Assembly: GCA_947685225.1 (NCBI GenBank)
Contig: CANTUV010000010.1
Coordinates: 6,634,001-6,698,000 of the forward strand
Length of the DNA stretch: 64,000 bases
Reading direction: 5' to 3'
Source: Garcia nutans
Lineage: Eukaryota; Streptophyta; Magnoliopsida; Malpighiales; Euphorbiaceae
This document shows, piece after piece, positions 37,401 through 48,787 of the stretch. Position numbers and translations under genes: made by a program. Below the pieces are notes generated by a model, which was not told the origin of the DNA, ran no database searches, and was given only the letters and a program-made list of their open reading frames with translations. Position 1 is the first letter of the stretch. Each line of letters begins with the position of its first letter.

Positions 37401-37451
37401 GGAGAAAGAAGGAGAAGAAGTAGAGAGAAGATGGAAAGCTTGAGAAGACAT
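31434..37451 (-). CDS. CPS: ent-Copalyl diphosphate synthase, plastid (15 exons)
   Basis: This class II diterpene cyclase turns geranylgeranyl diphosphate into ent-copalyl diphosphate, the first committed step to gibberellins, in plastids. Exons in transcript order: 37451-37370, 36167-36078, 35958-35867, 35728-35425, 35333-35150, 34942-34728, 34569-34449, 34349-34237, 34141-33915, 33764-33649, 33277-33179, 33083-32832, 32471-32366, 32244-32047, 31643-31434. All junctions are GT..AG with matching phases; the product is 802 residues. A Ser-rich transit peptide (MSSQAFHLLSTSSPSF) leads. Key sites are SAYDTAW 117-123, the base pair His266 (LHSLEG) and Asn325 (PNV), His334 (LFEHIW) and the acid DIDD 380-383. 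Each lies three residues after the Arabidopsis CPS position as I recall it. No class I DDxxD is seen. His334, rather than Arg, is the state reported for gibberellin-pathway enzymes. It looks intact. Confidence 0.95.
36927..37017. repeat. 45-bp tandem duplication in CPS intron 1
   Basis: Two nearly identical units run head to tail. Each contains GGTTCTGCTAC or GGTTCCGCTACC, then GGCTCTATTGATACGG and TTATAAGAAAGAAAGAGT. The GC-rich flank (near 36904-36927) and a second GC-richer patch (near 37088-37112) stand out from the AT-rich intron. They suggest a transposon remnant. Confidence 0.75.
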
Positions 37452-37547
37452 GATGGATGAAGTGAATTAATTAAATTGTCTGTTTGGTTTTGAGAGATCA
37501 GAGAGAGATGGAGAAGAGAACTGAATGAAAAGGCAGAAACTGTATGG

Positions 37548-37555
37548 TATTTAAA
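37548..37555 (-). promoter_or_regulatory. TATA-like box of the CPS gene
   Basis: TTTAAATA (minus strand) lies about 100 bp before the CPS start codon, a usual distance for a plant TATA box with a short leader. A (CT)n run on the plus strand at about 37880-37897 lies about 430 bp upstream. Confidence 0.4.
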
Positions 37556-38218
37556 AGCAAAGAGAGGGAAGGAAGCGGACAGAATAGAGTTCCGAAGAGA
37601 TTCACGCTGATAGGTGCATGGGATCTCTGTATTTTTTTTTCTCTCAATTTGAAGAAAGAAAGACGTACAGTAGTTGTAGAGACGCCAGACCTGTCTTTTT
37701 CCTCTCTCTATTTCTCTTTCTCTAATCTGATTTTATTATTATTATAATTATTTATTGATTGTTTTACTAATTTTGTAATTTCATCTCCTACTCCCTCCTG
37801 TCTGCTGAAAACTGTCAAATATGTATAAGAAAACATGGCGGTGCTTGCTACGAATCTCTGGTCCACCATTAACCCGTTTCTCTCTCTCTCTCTCTTTTAA
37901 TTGTTTTTTATTATCTTTTTTTAACACTATTTTTTAATACACTTAATATTTAGCACCCTTAATAATTAGCATAAGTTTTTATATGGTGAATTTTATTCCC
38001 ATATAAAAATTTTAATTATTAACTGTTTTCCTTACTCGAAAGATTATTGACTTTTTATCTTAAATTTACATATACATATATGGAAAAGTTTATCATCAAT
38101 TTTTTGGGTGTTTCTCACCTAAAGTTAAATCCTTTATATAGGTAAATTCCCATATAATGCACTATAAAAAATAATTAACTTTTTATCCTGAATTTAAAAA
38201 TATATATGTATATATAAT

Positions 38219-38948
38219 CAATGTTTTCAGAACCGGATCAGAGATCGAACCGGCATTCCGACTGGGTCACTGATTTTATTGGTTGGACCGGTTCAACCGG
38301 GTTTTTGACTTTTTTAGAACCGGCACTATTACGCATAAAAATATTAAAAATTCTAAAAGGGAGACCAATTTATATAATATAAAATTAAGGATAAACTAAA
38401 TTATATTATAAAACTATATCATGATAACATATAAATTATATAATTAAATAAAAAAACTAAATACTTAACGTCTTAAACATTAATATTAAGATCAATATTA
38501 TCTAAATTAACACCGAGATTTTTATCTTGCTCAATGTCATCATCTTCTTCTTCTCCAACTTGAATTGGATTCTTCTCTTGATCTAAAAATTAGTGCAATC
38601 AATTAAATAATGCATACTAATATATGTTTTACACAAATTAATTTTTAACTATTAGTATTAGTATGCATTAATTTGTGTAAAACATATATTAGTATGCATT
38701 ATTTAATTGATTGCACAAACTTTTGGGAAGCAGAGGAGTCTTCTCTGGGTAGTAAAAATTTAAAACAAACCTAATTAATTTTAGAATAAAAATTCAAACC
38801 TGTCCGGTCCACCGGTTTTATCCGGTTTCACGGTCCAACCCGATTTTTATCCTATATCCGGGTTAATTTACAAATCGGACCAGACAAGCAGCCGGTTCTC
38901 GGTTTTTCCGGTCCGACCAGCCGGTCCGGTCCGATTTTAATAACACTG
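38219..38948. mobile_element. Non-autonomous hAT-type element with 8-bp target duplication
   Basis: The 730-bp element is flanked by TATATAAT on both sides (38211-38218 and 38949-38956), the 8-bp duplication characteristic of hAT transposons. Its ends are imperfect inverted repeats: left CAATGTTTTCAGAACCGG; right, read in reverse complement, CAGTGTTATTAAAATCGG. Both subterminal regions are packed with CCGGT/ACCGG-type motifs, usual for hAT transposase binding. No coding region is present. A perfect long hairpin lies in its middle. The flanking target duplications are identical, which suggests a fairly recent insertion. Confidence 0.85.
38593..38716. repeat. Perfect inverted repeat, 50-nt arms and 24-nt loop
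   Basis: The left arm 38593-38642 (starting GTGCAATCAATTAAATAATG) and right arm 38667-38716 (ending CATTATTTAATTGATTGCAC) are exact reverse complements over 50 nt. They are separated by 24 nt. It lies inside the hAT-type element. Transcribed, it would fold into a perfect hairpin. Confidence 0.9.
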
Positions 38949-40512
38949 TATATAATCAATTTTTTTTTGAGGGAGAAGACAAAAGATTTGTTATTGATAA
39001 AAGTGAATTTTGGAATAATAATAATAACAATAATATATTTGAAATATATGTCAAAATGTAACAATAATATAAGCAAATAAAATTAATTTTGTACATCCTA
39101 TCTCATAATTAAAATAAAAATATAAATTTTTTCGAGAGAGAAAATTAGCACCATGAAAATAAAACAATGAAAAAAAAGTTGTCTAAGTATTGTAGGTCCA
39201 AAACTAACGGAAAAAATAAATCCGTTAGTCACAAAAACCCAAACAATTCAAATTAAACAAATTAATTATTTAATTATTTAAAACAATGCTTTACCTCAAT
39301 AGAGCTATTGATAAAAATTCAATAATTTTAATTTTATTCCTTTTGTTTTTTTAATCAAATCCACTAAGTTAGCCGATTCATAATATTTTTTTTACTCGTA
39401 ATATTTAAGTCCTCAAAGAATTGTAGTAATATATTTCGGGCTTCTCAAAAGGTTAAAATCACACAATTTAATTATTATGTCATTTTAATTAAAATTAGAG
39501 GAAAACAAATGAATTTAAAAAAAAAAATCATCATCCAGTTTCGAAGGGTGCGATCCAGCCCAGTACCAACGCTTTGATATTTGGGTGGATCATTTCATTT
39601 ACAAAAGGATATTTGATTGATCAAAGTGTTTATTTTTCCAGTTTCTAATGTTTATTTTTACCTTAATAAAATAAAATCACATCAATTTTTTTTTTATTAC
39701 ATGTTTACTAAGTAAAATAGTTAAATAAAAAATCCTATTGATGACATCATCCATTTCTCGCAGTCATAATTTACTCTTATATTATATAATTTTTGTCATC
39801 CAATTTTGAAACAATTTTTCAACCCTCCATTATTCAATTCTTATTTGCATCATAATAATAATAATAATATGACTAGGATTTTGTCTCTTTTTGCTCTTAA
39901 AAAATTGGTATAAAAAACCATATTTTAAGTATTCGAGCTTTGAAATGTTCTAAAAAATCATAATTAATAAATTGCGCTTGTTAATTTAATTTTAAGAGTT
40001 AATCGGATAAAGAGGAGAGATCCTACTTGGCTAAAAATAACCTAAAATACTCACTCATCACAAAGTAAAAAAATGAAATCAATTTCTAGTATGATATTTT
40101 AATTAGTATTGTACATCTGTTTTAATTTTTTAATTTTAATTATTTATTTAAACTACAAAATAATTCTTTTTAAAATTAATTTCAACTACGTATGTATTTT
40201 TATTATATTATCATTTATATACATAGATGGACTGGGTGATGCATATGCACCCATTAATATCAAAATTACAATTTTAATTCAAGTATTCAGGATTGCTACT
40301 TCCGCTTAAATTTTATGTTCGAGTCTTAAATATATTTTTTCTTTGAATATAATTAATAAAAAAAATTTAATTCAAGTATGTAATTAATAAAGAAATATAT
40401 TTATTTCGTTTTAAATAAATTAAACTTGCCTGCAGGTCACGAACTAAAGGACAATATTCATTAAGTAGCCTATCACTGCCACAATAAATTCTTTCGTGAT
40501 TTATCTTTGGCA

Positions 40513-40543
<31 letters not shown>

Positions 40544-42110
40544 CGTAGGAACTAAATTTTGTGATAATTTTTTTTATATTTTAAATTAAAAATATATATC
40601 AATATAAAATTTAAGCAGAAAATATATATTTGATATACTAAATAAATATAGAGAATTAATTTAACATATAATTATAAAAAATTAAACATAAAATAAAACA
40701 ATTATTCTTAATAATTATAAATAATAAATTTTTCAATATAAAACTTTAACAAAATTTTAAAATAAAGCAATAAATAAAAATTAAATATAACTGTCAATAC
40801 TATATAAAATAGAAATATATTAATAATTTATTATTAATATTATCTAATAAAAATTTCTATTAAAAGTATTATTAATAAATAATAAAAAAATTAATACATC
40901 ATTTAATTATTTAATTAAATTATTATTTTGGATATATTTTTTTTTGTTTTATTTATATTTCTATAAAATTATTATTTTTTTCTATTTTTATATGTTATTT
41001 ATTATATATATATAAAGTTAAAGATAATATTGGCCTGTTTGAAAATAAAAAAATATATATTATATAAATAAATTAAATTTCCTATTATATGAATTTTACA
41101 CAAAAAGACATTAATATATAAAAAAGGGCAAAATGAAATATAGTTGTTATAAAAAAAATTATAAATTTATCTAAAAATAATATGAGTAAAAATATAAAGC
41201 AATAGAAAAATAAATACATTAAAATTTAAATTAAGTTAGTATAATAAAAATATCTTTATGTGGATAAAAAATATATTAAAAATAAATTCAAAAATATAAA
41301 ATTTTAAATCTAATTATAATTAATAACATATTTATTTTAAATTATTTTAAGATAATTAAATTTATATTTTCAATTTAAAATTTAAAATAAAATAACAATA
41401 TAAAATCAAAATTTTAAAAAATATTATTTTAAAAATTATGACTCATAATGTTCATTAAGAATTTAAAAAAATAAAAAGAGATAAAAAGGCTATATTTAAA
41501 TTATTTTATTATTTTATTTCAATTAATAAAAATATAGATAAAAATAAAAAATAAATTAAAATATAAAAATATAAAAAGAAACAAATGAAAAAAGAAAATA
41601 AAGAATAAAAAAATTTTAAAAAGTATGAAGTAAAAAAAGAAGCAAAATGTATCCATATTCCAATCAATTTGTCTTTTGTTGGAATTAGAGACCAAAAAAA
41701 AGGAGAAGTAAAATAAAAAATAATAAAAATGAAAATAGAGGTTAAAAAAGGATAAGCAAAATAAAAAAATTAAAAGCAAGAAAGAAAAAAGGATAAAAAA
41801 AAAATCAATTTTTATGTAATTTCACTATGCATACTTGATCCTCTTTTAGTATATATATAATAAATATAAATATAATTAATAATATATTTATTTTAAATTA
41901 TTTTTAGGATAAAAATAATTTAAATTATTACCCACAAAATTTATCAAAAGTTAAAATAAAAAAATAAAAGTTTGAGAAGTAAAATTGTAAAAAATATCAT
42001 AAAAGAAACTAAAAAAAAGAACTACAAAGCATTATCAATTAGATTTTTCAAGTTAGAAAAATTTAAAAAAAATTAAAAAGAAGAAATAAAAGCAAAAAAG
42101 AAAAATGGTA

Positions 42111-42275
42111 AAACTAAAAAATTTAAAAGAAAAAGGTTGGTTTTTTTGGAATTCTACTATTCATTCGGTGTAGCACTTTTAGTAAACTATATAAAAAACT
42201 AAAAATTTAAAAGAAAAATGGTTGGTTTTTTTGGAATTCTACTATTAATTTGGTGTAGCACTTTTATTATATTAT
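42111..42275. repeat. 85-bp tandem duplication
   Basis: Two units start at 42111 and 42196. Both read AAACTAAAAA, TTTAAAAGAAAAA, GGTTGGTTTTTTTGGAATTC, TACTATT and GGTGTAGCACTTTTA in the same order, with a few substitutions. This indicates a fairly recent local duplication. Confidence 0.8.
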
Positions 42276-43560
42276 ATAATATTTACACGTCTGAAAAGTA
42301 TTCTTGGGCAAATGTTTTTATAAATGTGAGGATCAGTTCTATAGTATATTTTATAGTTTTTTTTTTAAATATTTAATTTACCGAAAAATTAATGCATATT
42401 GTGTAGCAGCATAATTCCTAATTGTTGTTTGCGTCACAAAATCAACTACTATCTATAGTTTAAACTTATTTTAATAAAAGAATAAGTATTTAAAATTGAC
42501 TTAAATTTGGTTCACGTATCCTTTTGAAAATTAAAAGAAGAAATTATGTACATGAATTAATGAAAATTAAATAATAAAGTAAAAGGAAAATTTTCTTACT
42601 AAATAAGTCAATTTCTTGAAATTTTAAAATTAGATAGTATTTTAAGTACAGAATAAAATTTTTAAATACAATATATTCTATCTTATTTACATGACAAAAT
42701 AAAGTGTGCAAACAGTTTTTATGTGAAAACATTATTGTTTTATTCGTAACTATTGTGATCAAGGTTCTTAATATGGATTGTCCTAAAAATATTGGTTAAC
42801 AAGTAATTAATATAAACAAAACTAAATAAATTTATATGGAAATGTGAATTAGACTTAAAAAAAAGAATTTATTAATTTTAAATATTAACAAAATTAAGGT
42901 TATTAGTATTTAAAGTTTTCCTATTTTTAATCTTACAACTTATTTCTGGTAAATTCATAATTATTCTCTGCTCTAACTTATTTCTTGATAAATTTATAAC
43001 CATTTTAATTGTATTAATTCATTAACTTATGCAACCATGCATGAATATGGATAAGAAAAAGAATGTGCCATTTTCACGGGAAAAAGGGGCGGACGAGGAA
43101 CAAAAATTATATAATAAAACGGTGATTTTAATTATATATCATAGTTAAAATATCAAATTAGTTGAATAATAATAAAATTTTTATATTTTGTCACTGAAAA
43201 AGTAAATAGTTCATCTTGAGAAATTTTAAAATGTTTTTTAAAAAATATTTTCATGTATTATTATTTAATTAGTTTATTATTTTAACTATAATACCTAATT
43301 AAAATTATTAATTTATTATATAATTTCTTGCAGTCAAGAGAATAGAAAAATCTTTATATTATTGTATTTAAAACATCAAAAGTTAATAATAAATAAAGTG
43401 GAAAAAATAACTTTATTTTATTTGGGTCATGAGGAGATAGATTTGAAATCTAACTATATTATATTTGGCTTTATATAATATTTATTGACTTGGTAAATGC
43501 TTTTTATTTTGATTAGAGTTGAGCCAACAATTAAATTTTTTAAATTTTATATTAAGGAAT

Positions 43561-43725
43561 GATATCGACTGCAACCAACTGTAATTCAAACTCGCCAATT
43601 CAGTGGTAGAAAATATGATATTGACTCAAAACCAGTTCTAATTCAAACTTGTCAATTTATATTGCAGAAGGTATCAACTTAAATTAATTGTAGTTTAAAC
43701 GTATTAACTTAAATTGTAGAATCAA
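43561..43725. repeat. Three degenerate ~55-bp tandem units
   Basis: Units begin near 43561, 43617 and 43671. Each runs GATATYGACT-like, AACYARYTSTAATTCAAAC-like, then a CAATT..TTGTAGAA-like end. Divergence between units is substantial. Confidence 0.55.
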
Positions 43726-46700
43726 ATCCAATTCAAATAACATACTTATAGGAATCAATAAGGAAATTAAAATTGTAATTTTTTAAGAAATTTTAATAAT
43801 TGAAACTATTCATGCCTTAATTTGAAATATAATAAATTTTAATTGATGAAAAATAAAATGAATGATGAAAATTTTCCTTTTCCCTCCTTCAAAAATATCA
43901 TAAAAAATTATCTTTTCTTCTTTATTTTGGTTCATTTAACCCAATTAATGCATGGTTAGTGATGTGAATTCGGACCCATATCACATTAATTTTTCTATAA
44001 GATTTGGCTTTTAAAATTGTATCGGTATTGTAACTCATGTCCGGATTCCATATCAGGCACTCATCAATATATATAAAGTATTTAAAAGAAATTGGCCAAA
44101 AAAATGTATTTAAAAGAAATGAGATGATATTTTTAATAATTTGAAATTTTTGACAGAAAAATTGGGGTGACATTACCATTAAAAACATCTGAAACATATT
44201 GTAACAAATAAGATTTTGAAAACTTCAGCATGTAGAGCCGCCCTAAAATATGTGTAAATATGTTCACTCTGACTCATGAAAATTGCTGCATGACATCCCA
44301 TTTGTGGTTTTGACACCAATTTTGTCTTGTAAAGGCTCTCAATTTTATTACTATTTTTCAACAAGTGGGAAGATGCTGAAAGGTTAAATTTCGAATCACA
44401 ATGTAAAATCCTAAATTATTAATTGTTTATTCTACTTTTTTTTCATTATGAAAACTCCAAATCTAATAAATTTATCATTATAAATTGCTTTTATCTTTCT
44501 TTTTTTTTTTATTGTGTAATGACTAATGACCGTTTCTTATGTATATACATATATATAAAATAAAACCAACAATCTTCTCATTATTATTTTTATTGCATCA
44601 GTCAAAAAGATTGAATTAATATTATTATAATTGAAGAGACTTTAGAGGCCAGCAAAGGACAACATACATATGCGTAAGATATAATTATAAATACAGCAAT
44701 GACCAGAAAGATTGAACCGATCATCTTCCTTTAATTAATTAGGAATTCTTAAAATGAAATTTTAAATTCAATTTATAAATTTAATCTGCACAAAACTTGG
44801 TAATTTTGAAATAATTTTCTTTTAATATTTAGCTACGCTCAATTATTATATTACATGTTTATATATATATAAGCACGACCTTTTCTTAAATTCTTTTAAG
44901 AAAAAAAAAACTTATCTCTGAAATGTTATTGAAAAATAAAAATAACAATCAACGTCTGGAAAGTAATCCTAATATATAGAATATAGAATGTATTTAACGC
45001 ATAACGAATGAATTTTTGGATTCATCAAAATAAAATTTTAATACTACTAATTAAAGGCAAAAAAAATGACTACCATACATATAACAACTATGAGTTTAAT
45101 TAATCAAATCATTTTTTTTAAAAAGAAACAAACTAATGTCCAAAATAAAAAAAATAAAATAAAAACATAGTTAAGCCAGCAAACACATTGCAGCATCATG
45201 TGATCAGATTATAATAAATAGTTAAAGCGTTGCTTAGCACGCCTAATAAACCAACAAAATTACGCATTTGTCTCAATGGCCTTTTGTAATAATGCAGCCC
45301 AAATAGTAATGTTCTCTGTGTTTGTTTGCAGTACGGAATCTCATTTATATTTATCTCTTTATATACATGTTATTCAATAATTATTTAATTTAATATGCTA
45401 ATTAATTAAATAATAACTAGAGACAGAACTAGCGACTTATTAAAGAGGTAAAATTTCTACTGTTATTGTCGAAATTATTAGCCGGTTAATTATCGGAGAT
45501 AGAATTAGTAAGATTGTACAAGAGAAAAGAAAAAAAATCAGACCAGCAAACGAAGAGGCTCTATTGCAACGGCAATATAACCAACCGCCAAGAAAACTTC
45601 TCATTCCTCTTCACATATATTTTCAGCTAGTTAATCAGAGAAATTATATGACTCCACGCTATCTTAATTCCGCCGCTGATAAATATGGAAATTATAAAAT
45701 ATCACTGAACACTTTCAGTACTGATTCAAAAAATTCAACTCCCAAGAATTTTTTTTTTTTTTGAAAAGTAACTCCCAAGAAATTGAAAATTAAGAATTAT
45801 TGCATTTGGAATCTAAATAATGCAGATTATAATTTGGTGTGTATATATATATCAGTGTACTGTAACACCTAATATATATATATATATATATAAGTAAATT
45901 AATGTAAAGAAAATATACAGTGACATTCCACACTAGATTGTTTTTGAAAAATAATATATCTATTAGGAAAATAATAATTTTATATAGTTATATTGGATAA
46001 AGAAGAGGTAATAAATAAGAATAAATAAAATTTTAAAGATAACAAATATTTTTTTAATAAAAAAGGCAATATAAATTAAAAAAAATTGTTCTAAGATTTT
46101 CATTTTAATTTCTTTCGAGGTAAGATCAAACACAATATAAAAAATAGTAATTATTTTACATTAATTATTAAAAAAAAGAACCACTGAATATGTAAATTAA
46201 TTAATAAAAAAATTATTCTAACTTAGCCGTCTCGATTGAAAAAAAATGATTTAGATAAAAAAAAAAAAAGAGAATTCCATGTCCAAGGGAATGAATTTAG
46301 TTAGTCTTTGATAGTGAGGAAAAAAGGACAACGCGAAAGATTTCAATCACGAATTAATTTTGAAAATTATTACAAGGAATTAAATTTATTTGCACTATAT
46401 ATTTTCCACAATTCAACACTTAGTTTCTTGTGTCCTGTCCATATATTTTCAAACTTCCAACTTCAATGTTTGAATATTGTGGCTACCTATTTAAAATATT
46501 AATATTAAATTTATTATTGATATATATATATATATTAGTATATATCTTTATCACATATTAAGAATATTATATTGCCTAAGCAGTATTTTTTATTGATTAT
46601 ATATAAAAATACTTATATTTAAATTTAAAAATTAAATAAAAATAATACATATTTCTAATGATCGAATTTTTAATTACTAAATTATTTGCGAAAGCAGCAT

Positions 46701-46949
46701 TTTAGAAAAGGAAATGAAAAACTATTTTCGTTGTTAGGTCAAGGTCAACCTGGTTACGTGGGTTCAGATTTAAATATCTTGAGATTATAAATAATATATT
46801 TCTGGTGGGTAGCCAGCCATATTGAAGTAAATCTTGATGGCTAATGACCTTATCTTATAATAAAAAAAAATTAACATTTGTCGATGGTAGAAAATGATCG
46901 ATGTATTTCATACGTGGAAAATTATGGATGCTTATTTGTATATGATCAT

Positions 46950-46988
<39 letters not shown>
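46950..46988. repeat. Compound (CT)n(AT)n microsatellite
   Basis: An uninterrupted CT run of about 24 nt passes directly into an AT run of about 15 nt. It is typical of plant intergenic DNA and likely to be length-variable. Confidence 0.85.
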
Positions 46989-48753
46989 TTTCAAAACTGT
47001 ACGTCTCTATATCTCCGTATTAAGAAAAATAAAAGTAATAAATAATCAGAGTATTATTTGATGATCAATTTACACGTGTATTAAAATCAGATCAGATTTC
47101 AAGGGGTTTAAGATTGTAAACTAGTATTATTCTGGCTAATAGAAATAGAATCCATTCTTCTTCTCCAATGCTAAAAAATTTGTATCTCTATGTATGGTTG
47201 GATGGTTGCATTTAAAAAGTATTATTTCAAATAATTTTATACTTTGAAGGATGTAATTTATGAAAATTTATCTTTTTCACATTCAAGTTGTTCCATTTAG
47301 ACTGTGATGAAACTAAATTTTCTGTAGAAAATTTTATCTTCAGATAAATAATAATAAAATAAAAATTATTCTTGAAATCGTAACTTAAATATAAAAAGTG
47401 AAGTTTATGTTAATTATATCTTATTGAATTTTGATTATGTATTTATTGTATTATGTTTTAATAATGAAATTATGTTATAGAATTGTTTTAAGAAAATTAT
47501 ATCAATATTAAATTTTTATTTATAATTATATGATTCAGTTATATAATTTAAATTTTATTGTATTTTAAATTTATTATAATTAAATGAGTATGGTTAGTAT
47601 TAAACAAAAGATAATGAGATGGTAATTATAAATACATTTCAATATGAATACAAAATTAAACAAATCTAGAGAGAGATAGAGTAATTTTCGCGAACATATA
47701 ATTCGGTCTCATCCTTATTCTATGAATAATTTTTCTCATAGACTCTAAAGAGAATTTCGATTTCATATTTAATTAGATCTTAAATTATATTTTTTTAATT
47801 AAATTTTAATATATATCAAATACGTTCAAAATTGGATTAATATCATTCATCATCTTTATTTGGCTTTATACTTATATTATTAGAATTTTTAAATTCCAAT
47901 TTATCACAATAAAATTCTCAATATTTAACTTCCATTAAAATTTCTGGTTTAATTTTTTAGGGGCTTTTCTTAAATCAACCTTATGACCAGGGATGTGGAA
48001 TTGTGGATCGGATATTTTTTTTAGTATTCAATTCGTCCCACTTTATATTTATATAGATACGATAAATTTATAAATAGATTTAGATGAATATAAATAATAT
48101 TTTTTATTGTTAGTGATAGATTTAAATCAAATTTAAATTTATATCTTTAATATTTTTATTCGAATTTATTTATATATTAATTATATTTTTATTAAATTTA
48201 ATTATATATTTATTTTATTATATTTTAATTATAAAATTTTAGTGTATAAAATTAATTTAATAAATTTATATTAGTATCATATTTTTTTATTTATATTTAT
48301 TTTATTAAAAAATATTAATTTGATAATTTAATTTTTTTTATAATTTAAATTTTTTATAGTTAAACGGACACTAATAATATAAGAATAATAATAAATAGAT
48401 TTAAAATGAATATGGACAATTAAAATATATTTATAAATAATATTGAGACAGATATTAATAATTAAAAAATAAATGAGTTCATAATGAGATAAGATATTTT
48501 TGGCAAATACTCTGCCCATTCTCACCCTACTTCTAACTATCCTCCATTTGTCAATTGACTTGTACATTAAACTTTATAGCAAAAAATTGACTGTAGAGCT
48601 AATTGACACGAAATCTCTCTATACATATATATATATGTGTTCACACACTAAAAGTAAAAAATTCAAGCTAAAAAATTATTTAAATTTTTTTGCTATATAT
48701 TTAATATCTCTTTTAAAAGGTAAATCTGTATAAACTCAGTTCATTCTTTCAAA

Positions 48754-48783
<30 letters not shown>
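48754..48783. repeat. (AAT)n microsatellite between short direct repeats
   Basis: The trinucleotide run is flanked by the direct repeat TAAACTCAGTTCAT (48731-48744 and 48784-48797). Confidence 0.8.

Positions 48784-48787
<4 letters not shown>

Noticed and set aside
38593..38716. A conventional microRNA gene
   Set aside because: The stem is perfect over 50 bp without the bulges usual for conserved plant microRNA precursors, and it lies in a transposon. It is kept only as a possible small-RNA source.
41519..41779. 86-codon minus frame of Phe, Leu, Ile and Tyr
   Set aside because: It is a translation of A-rich low-complexity DNA, with no start context or homology.
47640..48560. A complete transposon between the GC-richer patches at 48.0 and 48.5 kb
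   Set aside because: The patches (CAGGGATGTGG and CTCTGCCCATTCTCACCC) resemble ends of dispersed plant repeats, but I found no matching inverted repeats or target duplication.
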